Part shown: positions 9,084 to 18,243 of the stretch, in pieces | How the letters are laid out: every line of letters starts with the position of its first letter | Numbering within the stretch: the stretch's first letter is position 1 | Assembly: GCF_000802245.2 (NCBI RefSeq) | Contig: NZ_CP021080.1 | Coordinates: forward strand, 4,402,001-4,466,000 | Length of the DNA: 64,000 bases | From: Streptomyces pluripotens | GTDB lineage: Bacteria; Actinomycetota; Actinomycetes; Streptomycetales; Streptomycetaceae | Direction: 5' to 3' | The notes under the pieces: model-generated | What the model was told of the DNA's origin: nothing | Database searches by the model: none | Seen by the model: the letters and a program-made list of their open reading frames with translations, nothing else | Program-made: the position numbers and the translations under genes

Positions 9084-9097
9084 ACTAAGCGCTTGCT
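9084..9097. promoter_or_regulatory. TetR-type operator-like palindrome upstream of the thiolase
   Basis: ACTAAGCGCTTGCT is a near-perfect palindrome; the reverse strand reads AGCAAGCGCTTAGT. It resembles operators of actinobacterial TetR repressors of fatty-acid or sterol degradation, for example AnCAAGnnCTTGnT with one mismatch. It lies about 130 bp upstream of the thiolase start. No regulator is encoded nearby. Confidence 0.5.
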
Positions 9098-9126
9098 TTT
9101 GCGGGTGGCGAGTGACCGGGTTCATC

Positions 9127-9174
9127 AGTGCCAACGAGTCGGTCCCCGGCAGTGCCAACGAGTCGGTCCCCGGC
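9127..9174. repeat. Exact 24-bp tandem duplication
   Basis: Two identical adjacent 24-bp units, each beginning AGTGCCAACGAGTCGG, lie at 9127-9150 and 9151-9174. They are just outside the stop of the SGNH hydrolase gene, in a non-coding stretch. This is probably a recent slippage duplication. Confidence 0.9.
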
Positions 9175-9225
9175 CCGGGAACTCCCGCGTTGTCGGCCCT
9201 GGGGGCCGTGCGCGGGAACGGCCCC

Positions 9226-10281
9226 TCACGCCGACGGAGCAGCGGATTCTGCCTCCGGCACCCGCCTCCGGCGCCTCCGCTTGAGCAATGCCCACGGCCC
9301 ACGCGGCCCGGTCGGCATCGCCGCCGTGACCTCCGTACCGGCCTCCGCCGCGGCCTCGGCCGCGGCCCGTGCGACCGGGAGGAAGCCCTCGCGCCGCGAT
9401 ACGTCCGGCCGTTCCTCCTCCGCGGGCCACAGGCCCAGCACCGCGCACACCGTCGGCAGTATGGCCATGGCGGCCGTCGCGTACCCCTCCGCCGAGGGGT
9501 GGTAGTTGTCCGGGCCGAACAGTTCCCGGGGGTTCGCCTCGAACTCGGGGCCCAGCAGATCGCCCAGCGACACCGTGCGCCCGCCCTGCGCCACCACCCC
9601 GATCGTCTGGGCCGCGGCCAACTGCCGTGACGCCCGTCGGGCCAGCCACCGCAGCGGCTGCTGCACCGGTTCGATGGTGCCGAGGTCGGGGCAGGTGCCG
9701 ACCACCACCTCCGCGCCGGCCGTGCGCAGCCGTCGTACTGCCGCCGACAAGTGCCGTACCGAACGGGTCGGCGGCATCCGGTGCGTCACGTCGTTCGCAC
9801 CGATCATGATCACGCAGACGTCGGGGACGGGGAGGGGCGCGGAGAGCACCAGGGTCACCTGGCGGTCCAGGTCGTCCGACTGGGCCCCCGGCAGCGCCAC
9901 GTTCTGCAGCACCACCGGTCGTTCCGCCACCGCGGCGAGTCCCGAGGCCAGCAGTGCGCCCGGGGTCTGGCCCGACCGGTGCACGCCCTGCCCCGCGGCC
10001 GTGGAGTCGCCGAGCAGGGTCAGTCGTAGGGGCGGTTCACCGGGGATTCCGTATGTTCCACCGCCTTCGGCTTCGCGTGAGCCGGGGGAGCCCCAGCCGT
10101 ACACGCCGTCGGCCGTCGGCACCCGGTCGCTGCCGCCGTTGCCCACATGGCGCCGGGCCATCCGCACCTCCGCCAGCAGCAGCCCGACGGCGGCCGCGCC
10201 GACCAGGCCCACCCCGCCGCCGCCGTACGCCGCTCCGGCCGCGATGCGCCGGGCCACTCTCGCCCTCGACAGGTTCGTCAT
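9226..10281 (-). CDS. SGNH/GDSL hydrolase, membrane anchored
   Basis: A 351-residue esterase-like protein. An uncleaved hydrophobic helix (about 15-38) precedes an SGNH domain. Its block I is LLGDSTAAGQG with nucleophile Ser93, block III is MIGANDVT, and block V is DNYHPSAEGYA supplying the catalytic Asp and His. The C-terminal 50 residues are basic and Ala-rich. The chosen ATG at 10281 has GAGGAGG 12 bases upstream, rather longer than usual; the frame extends to 10368. Substrate unknown. It is divergent from cystathionine beta-synthase. Confidence 0.85.
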   Translation of the reverse strand: MTNLSRARVARRIAAGAAYGGGGVGLVGAAAVGLLLAEVRMARRHVGNGGSDRVPTADGVYGWGSPGSREAEGGGTYGIPGEPPLRLTLLGDSTAAGQGVHRSGQTPGALLASGLAAVAERPVVLQNVALPGAQSDDLDRQVTLVLSAPLPVPDVCVIMIGANDVTHRMPPTRSVRHLSAAVRRLRTAGAEVVVGTCPDLGTIEPVQQPLRWLARRASRQLAAAQTIGVVAQGGRTVSLGDLLGPEFEANPRELFGPDNYHPSAEGYATAAMAILPTVCAVLGLWPAEEERPDVSRREGFLPVARAAAEAAAEAGTEVTAAMPTGPRGPWALLKRRRRRRVPEAESAAPSA

Positions 10282-10442
10282 GCGTCGCCGCCACCTCCTC
10301 GTAGCCGTACATCCACTCCTTGCCCCGTACAGCCCGTTCGCCAATCTCAACGGGGAGTGAACGACCACCGTGCCTCACCCCGGGGCCGTAGGCTGGCGGA
10401 ACCACTACGACCACTGTTTTTGCAGAGCAACCGGAGACAACG

Positions 10443-11834
10443 GTGCAATTCCACGACTCGATGATCAGCCTCGTCGGCAACACCCCGCTGGTGCGGCTCA
10501 ACAACGTGACCAAGGGCATCCAGGCGACCGTCCTGGCCAAGGTGGAGTACTTCAACCCGGGCGGCTCCGTGAAGGACCGCATCGCCCTGCGCATGATCGA
10601 GGCCGCCGAGCAGAGCGGGGAGCTCAAGCCGGGCGGCACGATCGTCGAGCCGACCAGCGGCAACACGGGGGTGGGACTCGCCATCGTGGCCCAGCAGAAG
10701 GGCTACAAGTGCATCTTCGTCTGCCCCGACAAGGTGAGCACCGACAAGATCAACGTGCTGCGCGCGTACGGCGCCGAAGTCGTCGTCTGCCCCACCGCGG
10801 TCGCCCCCGAGCACCCGGACTCCTACTACAACGTCTCCGACCGGCTCGTCCGTGAGACCCCCGGTGCCTGGAAGCCCGACCAGTACTCCAACCCCAACAA
10901 CCCCCTCTCGCACTATCACTCGACCGGCCCCGAGCTCTGGGAGCAGACCGAGGGGAAGATCACCCACTTCGTGGCGGGTGTCGGCACCGGCGGCACCATC
11001 TCCGGCACCGGCCGTTACTTGAAGGACGTCAGCGACGGCAAGGTCAAGGTCATCGGCGCCGACCCGGAGGGCTCCGTCTACTCGGGCGGGTCCGGGCGGC
11101 CGTACCTGGTCGAGGGCGTCGGCGAGGACTTCTGGCCCACCGCCTATGACCGCACCGTCGCCGACGAGATCGTCGCGGTCTCCGACAAGGACTCCTTCCA
11201 GATGACGCGCCGGCTGGCCAAGGAGGAGGGCCTGCTGGTGGGCGGCTCCTGCGGTATGGCGGTCGTCGCCGCGCTGCGGGTCGCCGAGCGGCTCGGCCCG
11301 GACGACGTCGTGGTGGTGCTGCTCCCCGACAGCGGACGCGGCTACCTCAGCAAGATCTTCAACGACGAGTGGATGGCCGACTACGGTTTCCTGGAGGACG
11401 AGGGCCCCAGCGCCCGCGTCGCCGACGTCCTCAACGACAAGGAGGGCGGTTCCATCCCGTCCCTGGTGCATATGCACCCGGAGGAGACCGTCGGCGAGGC
11501 CATCGAGGTGCTGCGCGAGTACGGCGTCTCGCAGATGCCGGTCGTCAAACCGGGTGCCGGCCACCCGGACGTCATGGCCGCTGAGGTGGTCGGCTCGGTC
11601 GTGGAACGGGAACTGTTGGACGCCCTGTTCAACAAGCGGGCCTCCCTCACCGACCCGCTGGAGAAGCACATGTCGGCCCCGCTGCCCCAGGTCGGTTCCG
11701 GCGAGCCGGTCGCCGACTTGATGACCGTACTGGGTTCGGCGGACGCGGCGATCGTCCTGGTCGAGGGCAAGCCGACCGGCGTGGTCAGCCGGCAGGACCT
11801 GCTGGCCTTCCTGGCCAAGACCGGCGCCAAGTAG
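10443..11834 (+). CDS. Cystathionine beta-synthase
   Basis: A 463-residue PLP enzyme that condenses serine (or O-acetylserine) with homocysteine in reverse transsulfuration. The PLP lysine is Lys44 in PGGSVKDR, and the phosphate-binding loop TSGNTG is present. The C-terminal 120 residues form a Bateman pair of CBS domains, ending in VVSRQDLLAFLAK. The CBS tail and length distinguish it from plain cysteine synthase. It starts at GTG 10443 with GGAG nearby. A TAGGCT -10 lies at 10389-10394, giving a leader of about 40 nt. Confidence 0.93.
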   Translation: MQFHDSMISLVGNTPLVRLNNVTKGIQATVLAKVEYFNPGGSVKDRIALRMIEAAEQSGELKPGGTIVEPTSGNTGVGLAIVAQQKGYKCIFVCPDKVSTDKINVLRAYGAEVVVCPTAVAPEHPDSYYNVSDRLVRETPGAWKPDQYSNPNNPLSHYHSTGPELWEQTEGKITHFVAGVGTGGTISGTGRYLKDVSDGKVKVIGADPEGSVYSGGSGRPYLVEGVGEDFWPTAYDRTVADEIVAVSDKDSFQMTRRLAKEEGLLVGGSCGMAVVAALRVAERLGPDDVVVVLLPDSGRGYLSKIFNDEWMADYGFLEDEGPSARVADVLNDKEGGSIPSLVHMHPEETVGEAIEVLREYGVSQMPVVKPGAGHPDVMAAEVVGSVVERELLDALFNKRASLTDPLEKHMSAPLPQVGSGEPVADLMTVLGSADAAIVLVEGKPTGVVSRQDLLAFLAKTGAK

Positions 11835-12274
11835 CGCACCTGCGGTGAACTGTCCGTGACCAGGGTGGATGTGCCGAGGGCGCGGGCGGCCGAGCCGTTT
11901 CGGGAGCCGTTTTCGGAAGTGGTACGAGCGTGTCACGTGCACGCAGCACCCGCTTAACACGCGTTCGGCACAGTGGTGAGTGTCGGCAGGGCGGGAGCGG
12001 CTCCCCGCCCGGGCCGGCGCCGAACGGCGTCACGGACCTCCGGAGCGGCTCCCGGACCTCCATGGACGCCACGGACGCGCAACCCGGCCCTGACCCGGCC
12101 CGCGTCCCTCGCGGGGACCGCCGTCGTCCCGCCCCCCGGAAACGGGGGTGCGGCGGTCCCCGCGCATCCCCCTCCGCCCGGACCCACGGGTGTCGGTCGG
12201 GCCCGCGCGCTTCGGGCGAGGCCCGGGCTCCGGGCGCGGTCCGAACCGCACGGGCCACGCGGACCGGCGCGGGC
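11835..12274. other. Intergenic region, no gene seen
   Basis: About 440 bp downstream of two converging genes. Overlapping GC-rich frames on both strands are Arg/Pro/Gly-rich and lack start signals. I see no clear hairpin terminator and no repeat. It may mark a rearrangement boundary (see findings). Confidence 0.5.
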
Positions 12275-13054
12275 TCAGTGGACCGAGAAGCCGCCGTCGA
12301 CGAAGACTGACTGCCCGGTGACGTAGGCCGACGCCCGGCTGGCGAGGAAGACCGCCGCTCCCGCGAAGTCCTCCGCGACTCCGTTGCGTCCGGTCATGGT
12401 CCGCGCGGCCAGCGCCGCCACTCGCCCGGGATCGGATGACAGCCGTGCGTTCAGCGGCGTCATCACGAAGCCGGGCACCACGGTGTTGCAGGTGACACCG
12501 TGCGGAGACCAGGCCTCGGCCTGGGACCGGGCCAGTGACTCCAACGCCCCCTTCGAGACGCCGTACGCGCCGCTCTGCACGAAGGCGCGGTGTGCCTGCT
12601 GGGAAGAGACGTGGATGATCCGGCCGAAGCCACGCTCGGCCATGCCCGGCCCGAACCTCTGGCCCAGCAGGAACGGGGCCTCCAGGTTCAGCGCCATGGT
12701 GGCATCCCAGACGTCCTCGTCCAACTCGTCCAGGGGAGGCCTGATGTTGATCCCCGCGCAGTTGACGAGGATGTCGGGCTCCCCGAACACGCCGGCCGCG
12801 TCCTCGGCCGCCGCGCGCACACCCTCACGGCTGCTCAGGTCCCCGACGGTCCAGGCCGCACGGCAGCCGTCCGCCAGCAACTCGGCGACGGTCTCCCGGA
12901 GCCGCTCCTCCCCGCGGGCCACGGCCACGACACTCGCTCCGGCTCGTGCCAGCGCCCCGGTGATGGCCCGCCCGATGCCGGAACTACCTCCCGTGACGAT
13001 GGCGATCCGGTCGTCCAGCGAGAACAGTTCGCAGAGATAGGCCTGAGACGTCAT
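12275..13054 (-). CDS. SDR family oxidoreductase
   Basis: A 259-residue classical short-chain dehydrogenase. The NAD(P)-binding motif TGGSSGIG is at 21-28, NCAG follows in the fourth strand region, the catalytic Ser is in HVSSQQAH, and the YxxxK pair is in SGAYGVSKG. The C-terminal [11 protein letters not shown] is typical. The overall pattern resembles gluconate 5-dehydrogenase or 3-oxoacyl-ACP reductase-like enzymes, but the substrate cannot be assigned. The start ATG has no strong ribosome binding site. It is divergent from acpS with only about 70 bp between them. Confidence 0.88.
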   Translation of the reverse strand: MTSQAYLCELFSLDDRIAIVTGGSSGIGRAITGALARAGASVVAVARGEERLRETVAELLADGCRAAWTVGDLSSREGVRAAAEDAAGVFGEPDILVNCAGINIRPPLDELDEDVWDATMALNLEAPFLLGQRFGPGMAERGFGRIIHVSSQQAHRAFVQSGAYGVSKGALESLARSQAEAWSPHGVTCNTVVPGFVMTPLNARLSSDPGRVAALAARTMTGRNGVAEDFAGAAVFLASRASAYVTGQSVFVDGGFSVH

Positions 13055-13126
13055 GCCCCGGAGCGTAGACGCCGGGCGCACGGCGGTGCGGCGTGCTCCG
13101 GTACCCGTGACCGTAGGCTGCGGCCC

Positions 13127-13498
13127 ATGAGCATCATCGGAGTGGGGATCGACGTCGCCGAGATCGACCGGTTCCGGGCATCCCTGGAGCGGACCCCGGG
13201 ATTGGCCGAGCGGCTCTTCGTGGAACGGGAGCTGCTGCTGCCCGGCGGACAACGGCGTGGGACCGCCTCGCTCGCCGCCCGGTTCGCCGCCAAGGAGGCG
13301 TTGGCGAAGGCCCTGGGGGCGCCGCCGGGGCTGCACTGGACGGACGCCGAGGTGTACGTCGAGGACAGCGGGCAGCCCCGGCTGCGGGTGAAGGGGACGG
13401 TCGCCGCGCGGGCGGCGGAGCTGGGCGTGCGGGCCTGGCACGTGTCGCTGAGCCATGACGCGGGGGTGGCCTCGGCCGTGGTGGTCGCCGAGGGATGA
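13127..13498 (+). CDS. acpS: Holo-[acyl-carrier-protein] synthase
   Basis: A 123-residue phosphopantetheinyl transferase that converts apo-ACP to holo-ACP for fatty-acid synthesis. The Mg-binding Asp9 lies in [12 protein letters not shown] and Glu57 in [13 protein letters not shown]; the last conserved block is WHVSLSHD. Length and motifs match the AcpS class, not the Sfp class. TAGGCT (13114-13119) ends seven bases before the ATG, so the mRNA is probably leaderless. It precedes the NAD(P)HX repair gene and alr on the same strand. Confidence 0.95.
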   Translation: MSIIGVGIDVAEIDRFRASLERTPGLAERLFVERELLLPGGQRRGTASLAARFAAKEALAKALGAPPGLHWTDAEVYVEDSGQPRLRVKGTVAARAAELGVRAWHVSLSHDAGVASAVVVAEG

Positions 13499-13558
13499 GC
13501 GCGGGCGCGGCGAGCGCCGGGGTGTGGGGAGCCCGGGTTCCGGGGCAGACTCGGAGCC

Positions 13559-14989
13559 ATGCGTACTGCGTACAGCGTGGAGACGGTGAGGGCGGCCGAA
13601 CGAGCACTGATGGCGCGGCTGCCGGAGGGAACGCTGATGCAGCGGGCCGCCGCGGGACTGGCCGCGGCCTGTGCGGAGCTGCTGGGGCGGGTGTACGGCA
13701 GCCGGGTGGTGCTGCTGGTCGGCAGCGGGGACAACGGCGGGGACGCGCTGTACGCGGGGGCACGGCTGGCACGCCGCGGGGCCGGCGTCACCGCCGTGCT
13801 GCTCTCCCCCGAACGGGTGCACGGCGGGGGACTCGAGGCGCTCCGCCGGGCCGGGGGCCAGGTGGCCGCGGCCGATTCCGCGGGGGAGCCGATCCAGCGG
13901 GCCGACCTCGTGCTGGACGGGATCGTCGGGATCGGGGGAAAGGGCGGGCTGCGACCCGATGCCGAGCGGCTCGCCGGGATCGCGGAGAGGTCCCGAGCCG
14001 CAGTGGTGGCCGTGGATCTGCCCAGCGGGGTCGAGGCGGATACCGGGGAGGTCCGGGGGGCAGCCGTCCGGGCCGACCTCACGGTCACTTTCGGGACGTA
14101 CAAGCCGGGGCTGCTGGTCGACCCCGCCCGGGAGTACGCCGGGGTGGTGCGGCTGGTCGGTATCGGGCTGGAGCTGCCCACCGAGGGCGAGCTGGAGGCG
14201 TTGCAGCACGCGGATCTGGCCCGGCTGCTGCCGGCGCCGACGGCACAGAGCGACAAGTACCGACGGGGGGTCGTGGGCGTCGCCGCCGGGTCGGCGCGGT
14301 ATCCGGGTGCTGCCGTCCTCGCCGTCTCCGGGGCCCTGCGGGGCGGTGCGGGGGCCGTGCGCTACGTCGGTCCCGCGGGGGACGTGGTGATCGCTCGCTT
14401 CCCCGAGACGCTCGTGTCCGATGCCGGACCGGCCAAGGCCGGACGGGTACAAGCCTGGGTGGTCGGACCGGGGATCGGCGATGATGCGGTGACCGTGGCG
14501 GAGGTCCTCGGGACGGACGTGCCCGTGCTGGTCGATGCGGACGGCTTGCGGCTGGCCGGGCGAGACGCGGTGCGGGGGCGTACGGCGCCGACGCTGATGA
14601 CCCCGCACGCGGGGGAGGCCGCAGCCCTGCTGGGGGTGCGGCGCGAGGACGTGGAGGGGGCGCCGCTGGCCGCGGTGCGGGAACTAGCGGCGGTGTACCG
14701 GGCCACCGTGCTGTTGAAGGGGTCGACGACGCTGGTGGCCGATCCTGCGGGCGGTGCGATGCGGGTGAACGCCACGGGGACGGGGTGGCTGGCCACCGCG
14801 GGGAGCGGGGATGTGCTGTCGGGGCTCGCGGGATCGCTACTGGCGGCGGGGTTGTCCGCGCTGGATGCGGGGAGCGGGGCGGCCTATCTGCACGGCCTGG
14901 CCGGGCGTTTCGCGGCCCAGGGCGCACCGACCGGAGCGCATGACGTCGCGGAGCGGATTCCGCAGGCGTGGCGGGACGTGCGGCACTGA
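13559..14989 (+). CDS. Bifunctional NAD(P)HX epimerase/dehydratase
   Basis: A 476-residue fusion that repairs hydrated nicotinamide cofactors. The N-terminal epimerase half (about 1-210) has VGSGDNGGDALYAGA and DLPSGVEADTG. The C-terminal ADP/ATP-dependent dehydratase half (about 220-470) has LMTPHAGEAAALLG, LLKGSTT and the phosphate loop TAGSGDVLSGLAG. The E. coli counterpart is YjeF/NnrD-NnrE. CAGACT (13546-13551) ends seven bases before the ATG, suggesting a leaderless transcript like acpS. Confidence 0.95.
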   Translation: MRTAYSVETVRAAERALMARLPEGTLMQRAAAGLAAACAELLGRVYGSRVVLLVGSGDNGGDALYAGARLARRGAGVTAVLLSPERVHGGGLEALRRAGGQVAAADSAGEPIQRADLVLDGIVGIGGKGGLRPDAERLAGIAERSRAAVVAVDLPSGVEADTGEVRGAAVRADLTVTFGTYKPGLLVDPAREYAGVVRLVGIGLELPTEGELEALQHADLARLLPAPTAQSDKYRRGVVGVAAGSARYPGAAVLAVSGALRGGAGAVRYVGPAGDVVIARFPETLVSDAGPAKAGRVQAWVVGPGIGDDAVTVAEVLGTDVPVLVDADGLRLAGRDAVRGRTAPTLMTPHAGEAAALLGVRREDVEGAPLAAVRELAAVYRATVLLKGSTTLVADPAGGAMRVNATGTGWLATAGSGDVLSGLAGSLLAAGLSALDAGSGAAYLHGLAGRFAAQGAPTGAHDVAERIPQAWRDVRH

Positions 14990-15051
14990 GGTTCTCGGGG
15001 AGGGCCAGGTTCTCGGGGGCCCAGAAGGGCCTCTGAGAGACTGGGGGCGCC

Positions 15052-16218
15052 ATGAGTGAGACTGCAGCTGTGCCGACGGCGCCCCTGCGCGCCCGCGCCG
15101 AGATCGATCTGGGCGCCCTGCGCGCCAATGTGCGGGCCCTGCGTGCCCGGGTGAAGGGCGCGGCCGTGATGGCCGTCGTCAAGTCCGACGGGTACGGCCA
15201 CGGTGCGGTGCCGTGCGCCCGTGCGGCCCGCGAGGCGGGGGCGGCCTGGCTCGGCACGGCCACGCCCGAGGAGGCGCTCGCGCTGCGCGCGGCCGGGCTG
15301 TCGGGGCGGATGATGTGCTGGCTCTGGGTGCCGGGCGGGCCCTGGCGGGAAGCGATCGAGGCCGACATCGATGTGTCCGTGAGCGGGTTGTGGGCCCTTC
15401 GGGAGGTCGTCGAGGCCGCCCGGGAGGCCGGGCGGGCCGCGCGTGTGCAGCTCAAGGCCGACACCGGTCTCGGGCGCAGTGGCTGCCAGCCCGCCGACTG
15501 GCCAGAGCTGGTTGCCCGGGCCCTGCGTGCCGAGGCCGACGGGCTGATCCGGATCACCGGGCTGTGGTCCCACTTCGCCTGTGCTGATGAGCCCGGGCAC
15601 CCGTCCATCGCCGCTCAGCTCGACCGCTTTCGCGAGATGCTGGACCACGCCGAGGGACAGGGCGTGCGGCCCGAGGTACGGCACATCGCCAACTCGCCGG
15701 CCGCGCTCACCCTGCCCGAGTCCCACTTCGACCTCGTCCGCACCGGGATCGCCGTGTACGGCATCTCGCCCAGCCCCGAGTTGGGCGCCCCGGCCGACTT
15801 CGGGCTGCGTCCGGTGATGACGCTCAGTGCCTCGCTGGCCCTGGTCAAGCGGGTACCGGGGGGACACGGTGTCAGCTACGGCCACCACTACGTCACTCCC
15901 GGTGGGACCACGCTCGGTCTGGTGCCCGTCGGTTACGCGGACGGCGTCCCGCGGCATGCCTCGGGCACCGGGCCGGTGCTGATCGACGGCAAGTGGCGGA
16001 CGGTCGCCGGGCGGGTGGCCATGGACCAGTTCGTGGTGGATCTGGGGGGCGACGAGCCTACGGCCGGCGCGGAGGCGGTGCTGTTCGGACCCGGTGATCG
16101 CGGTGAGCCCACCGCCGAGGACTGGGCGCAGGCCTGTGGCACGATCGCCTACGAAATCGTCACGCGCATCGGAACCCGGGTTCCGCGCGTCTACGTGAAT
16201 GGGAAAGAACACGGGTGA
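15052..16218 (+). CDS. alr: Alanine racemase
   Basis: A 388-residue fold-type III PLP enzyme making D-alanine for peptidoglycan. The PLP lysine is Lys44 in AVVKSDGYGHG, and the catalytic tyrosine is in GHGVSYGHHY (about residue 285). VPVGYADGVPR and the C-terminal beta domain with VAMDQFVVDLG are present. The ATG at 15052 follows GGGGGCGCC; GAGACT (15037-15042) is a possible -10 only nine bases upstream. Full length and intact. Confidence 0.95.
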   Translation: MSETAAVPTAPLRARAEIDLGALRANVRALRARVKGAAVMAVVKSDGYGHGAVPCARAAREAGAAWLGTATPEEALALRAAGLSGRMMCWLWVPGGPWREAIEADIDVSVSGLWALREVVEAAREAGRAARVQLKADTGLGRSGCQPADWPELVARALRAEADGLIRITGLWSHFACADEPGHPSIAAQLDRFREMLDHAEGQGVRPEVRHIANSPAALTLPESHFDLVRTGIAVYGISPSPELGAPADFGLRPVMTLSASLALVKRVPGGHGVSYGHHYVTPGGTTLGLVPVGYADGVPRHASGTGPVLIDGKWRTVAGRVAMDQFVVDLGGDEPTAGAEAVLFGPGDRGEPTAEDWAQACGTIAYEIVTRIGTRVPRVYVNGKEHG

Positions 16219-16360
16219 CCCCTCTCAGGGCGGCAACCCGGATCTCATGTGACAGCGGCCGCAACGAGGGGCACCTGCAACAGCGATCAACCAGCACCAC
16301 CCCGGCACCACCCGTTTCATCCACCCAGGCGAACTGCAGTACGGCGAAGAGGAGCGGTAC

Positions 16361-17635
16361 GTGAGCGAGAGCAGTGCGGAGGTCGTGGCGGAGGTCGTGG
16401 CGGACGCCGTCGCCTCGGCGACCGCCACCTCCGCCGCGGGGGCAGAGGCCGGGGGGTGGCGCAGGGCGACCGGCATCGCCGGTGCCGCGGTCGGCGTGCT
16501 CGCCGCGGGCGCGGCGGCCGGAGTCGCCGTAGAGCGGCTGACGGTGGGGCGCGGAATGCGGCGCAAGGCCCGGCTGGCACTCGACTCGGCGGGTCCGTAC
16601 GGCACCCTGCGGGGTGTTCCGGGCAAGGCCTACGCCGACGATGGGACCGAGCTGTACTACGAGGTCGACGAAATCGAGCCAGAACCGGGGCCGAACGTCT
16701 CCCCCCGGCGGCGCCGGCTGTTCGGCCGCCAGGCACCCGCCCCGGTCACCGTCGTCTTCTGTCACGGTTACTGCCTCAGCCAGGACTCCTGGCACTTCCA
16801 GCGGTCCGCCCTGCGCGGTGTCGTCCGCACCGTGTACTGGGACCAGCGCAGTCACGGCCGGTCCGGAAGGGGCCTGGCTCAGACGCGGGACCGGGTGCCC
16901 GTGACCATCGACCAACTCGGCCGCGACCTCAAGGCCGTCCTCGACGCCGCCGTACCGGAGGGGCCGGTGGTGCTGGTCGGTCACTCGATGGGCGGGATGA
17001 CCGTGATGGCCCTCGCGGCCCACTACCCGGAGCTGGTCCGGGACCGGGTCGTCGCCACCGCCTTCGTCGGGACCTCCTCCGGGCGGCTCGGCGAGGTCGA
17101 CTTCGGGTTGCCCGTCGCTGGCGTCAACGTGGTGCGCCGGATTCTCCCGGGTGTGCTGAAGGCGCTCGGGCAACAGGCGGAGCTGGTGGAGAAGGGGCGC
17201 AGGGCCACGGCCGATCTGTTCGCCGGGATCATCAAGCGGTACTCGTTCGCGGGGCGGGACGTCGATCCGGCCGTGGCGCGGTTCGCCGAGCGGATGATCG
17301 AGTCGACGCCGATCGACGTGGTCGCCGAGTTCTACCCGGCGTTCACCGACCACGAGAAGACCGGGGCACTGGCCCATTTCCAGGGCGTTCCCGCGCTCGT
17401 CCTGGCCGGTGTGCGGGACCTTGTCACGCCCAGCGAGCACAGCGAGGCCATCGCCGGCCTGCTGCCCGACGCCGAGCTGGTGCTCGTTCCCGACGCCGGG
17501 CACCTGGTGATGCTGGAGCACCCGGAAGTGGTCACCGACCGGCTCGCCGACCTACTCACCCGCGCGGGTGCCGTGCCCGCAGGGGCTACCGTTACTGGCT
17601 ATGGAAGCACCAGCAGGACCGCACGACCCCGCTGA
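16361..17635 (+). CDS. Alpha/beta hydrolase, membrane associated
   Basis: A 424-residue alpha/beta-fold hydrolase with an N-terminal Ala/Gly-rich hydrophobic stretch (about 35-58) that could anchor it. The nucleophile elbow is GHSMGG with Ser209. The oxyanion segment is FCHGYCLSQDSW. The acid and His come late, in DLVTPSEHSEAI and DAGHLVMLEHP. GTG 16361 has GAGGAGCGG upstream. The gene overlaps tsaE by 35 bp, so it belongs to the same transcription unit. Substrate unknown. Confidence 0.88.
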   Translation: MSESSAEVVAEVVADAVASATATSAAGAEAGGWRRATGIAGAAVGVLAAGAAAGVAVERLTVGRGMRRKARLALDSAGPYGTLRGVPGKAYADDGTELYYEVDEIEPEPGPNVSPRRRRLFGRQAPAPVTVVFCHGYCLSQDSWHFQRSALRGVVRTVYWDQRSHGRSGRGLAQTRDRVPVTIDQLGRDLKAVLDAAVPEGPVVLVGHSMGGMTVMALAAHYPELVRDRVVATAFVGTSSGRLGEVDFGLPVAGVNVVRRILPGVLKALGQQAELVEKGRRATADLFAGIIKRYSFAGRDVDPAVARFAERMIESTPIDVVAEFYPAFTDHEKTGALAHFQGVPALVLAGVRDLVTPSEHSEAIAGLLPDAELVLVPDAGHLVMLEHPEVVTDRLADLLTRAGAVPAGATVTGYGSTSRTARPR

Positions 17636-18113
17636 GACCCGGCTGACGATCACCTCGCCCGAGCAGATGCGGGAGTTGGGCCGCAGGATGGCCAAGCTGC
17701 TGCGCGCGGGTGACCTGGTGATGCTCACCGGGGAGCTCGGTGCCGGCAAGACCACCCTGACCCGCGGGCTCGGCGAGGGGCTGGGCGTGCGCGGTGCGGT
17801 CACCTCGCCGACCTTTGTGATCGCCCGGGTTCACCCGTCCCTCGGTGACGGCCCGCCCCTGGTCCATGTGGACGCCTACCGGCTCTCCGGCAGCCTGGAC
17901 GAGATGGAGGACCTGGACCTCGACGTCTCGCTGCCCGACTCGGTGATCGTCGTGGAGTGGGGCGAGGGCAAGGTCGAGGAGCTGACCGAGGACCGGCTCC
18001 AGGTCGTCATCCACCGCGCGGTCGGGGACACGACCGACGAGGTGCGGCACGTGACGCTGACCGGGCTGGGGGCACGGTGGGCTGGGACGGATCTGGAGAC
18101 CCTGTCCGCCTGA
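17601..18113 (+). CDS. tsaE: tRNA t6A37 threonylcarbamoyltransferase complex ATPase TsaE
   Basis: A 170-residue P-loop protein. TsaE, TsaB and TsaD transfer the threonylcarbamoyl group to A37 of ANN-decoding tRNAs. Walker A is GELGAGKTT (44-52), followed by the family-specific TSPTFVIA, HVDAYRL and VVEWGEGK. I chose ATG 17601, giving a normal length; the frame could begin at 17568, deeper in the hydrolase gene. Its partners tsaB and tsaD lie 1 kb downstream beyond two small genes. Confidence 0.94.
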   Translation: MEAPAGPHDPAETRLTITSPEQMRELGRRMAKLLRAGDLVMLTGELGAGKTTLTRGLGEGLGVRGAVTSPTFVIARVHPSLGDGPPLVHVDAYRLSGSLDEMEDLDLDVSLPDSVIVVEWGEGKVEELTEDRLQVVIHRAVGDTTDEVRHVTLTGLGARWAGTDLETLSA

Positions 18114-18129
18114 AGGCCCCAAGGGCTTT

Positions 18130-18144
18130 CCGACAGGCTGTCGG
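18130..18144. repeat. 15-bp palindrome after tsaE
   Basis: CCGACAGGCTGTCGG is a perfect palindrome around a central G, located 16 bp after the tsaE stop. Its seven-base arms are too tight for a good terminator. It may be a protein-binding site for the small gene at 18244. Confidence 0.5.
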
Positions 18145-18197
18145 CAACCTGTTGCGGAGGACGTCTGGGGCGTGGTGACATGGTACCCAGCTCGTAG

Positions 18198-18213
18198 TTA
18201 GGTGTGCCTAACC
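18198..18213 (+). promoter_or_regulatory. Iron-box-like site (DmdR/IdeR)
   Basis: TTAGGTGTGCCTAACC matches the core of the DtxR/IdeR/DmdR consensus TWAGGTTAGSCTAACCTWA at 14 of 16 aligned bases (14 of 19 over the full site). It lies 31 bp before the start of a 57-residue gene. Fe(II)-loaded DmdR would be expected to repress from such a site. No siderophore gene is nearby. Confidence 0.6.
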
Positions 18214-18243
18214 GCGTTCGCCCCCGCACCTCAGGAGGCGTCC

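Noticed and set aside
12275..14608. A 777-residue minus-strand frame containing the SDR gene
   Set aside because: Only the last 259 residues are the SDR; the rest is antisense to acpS and the NAD(P)HX repair gene.
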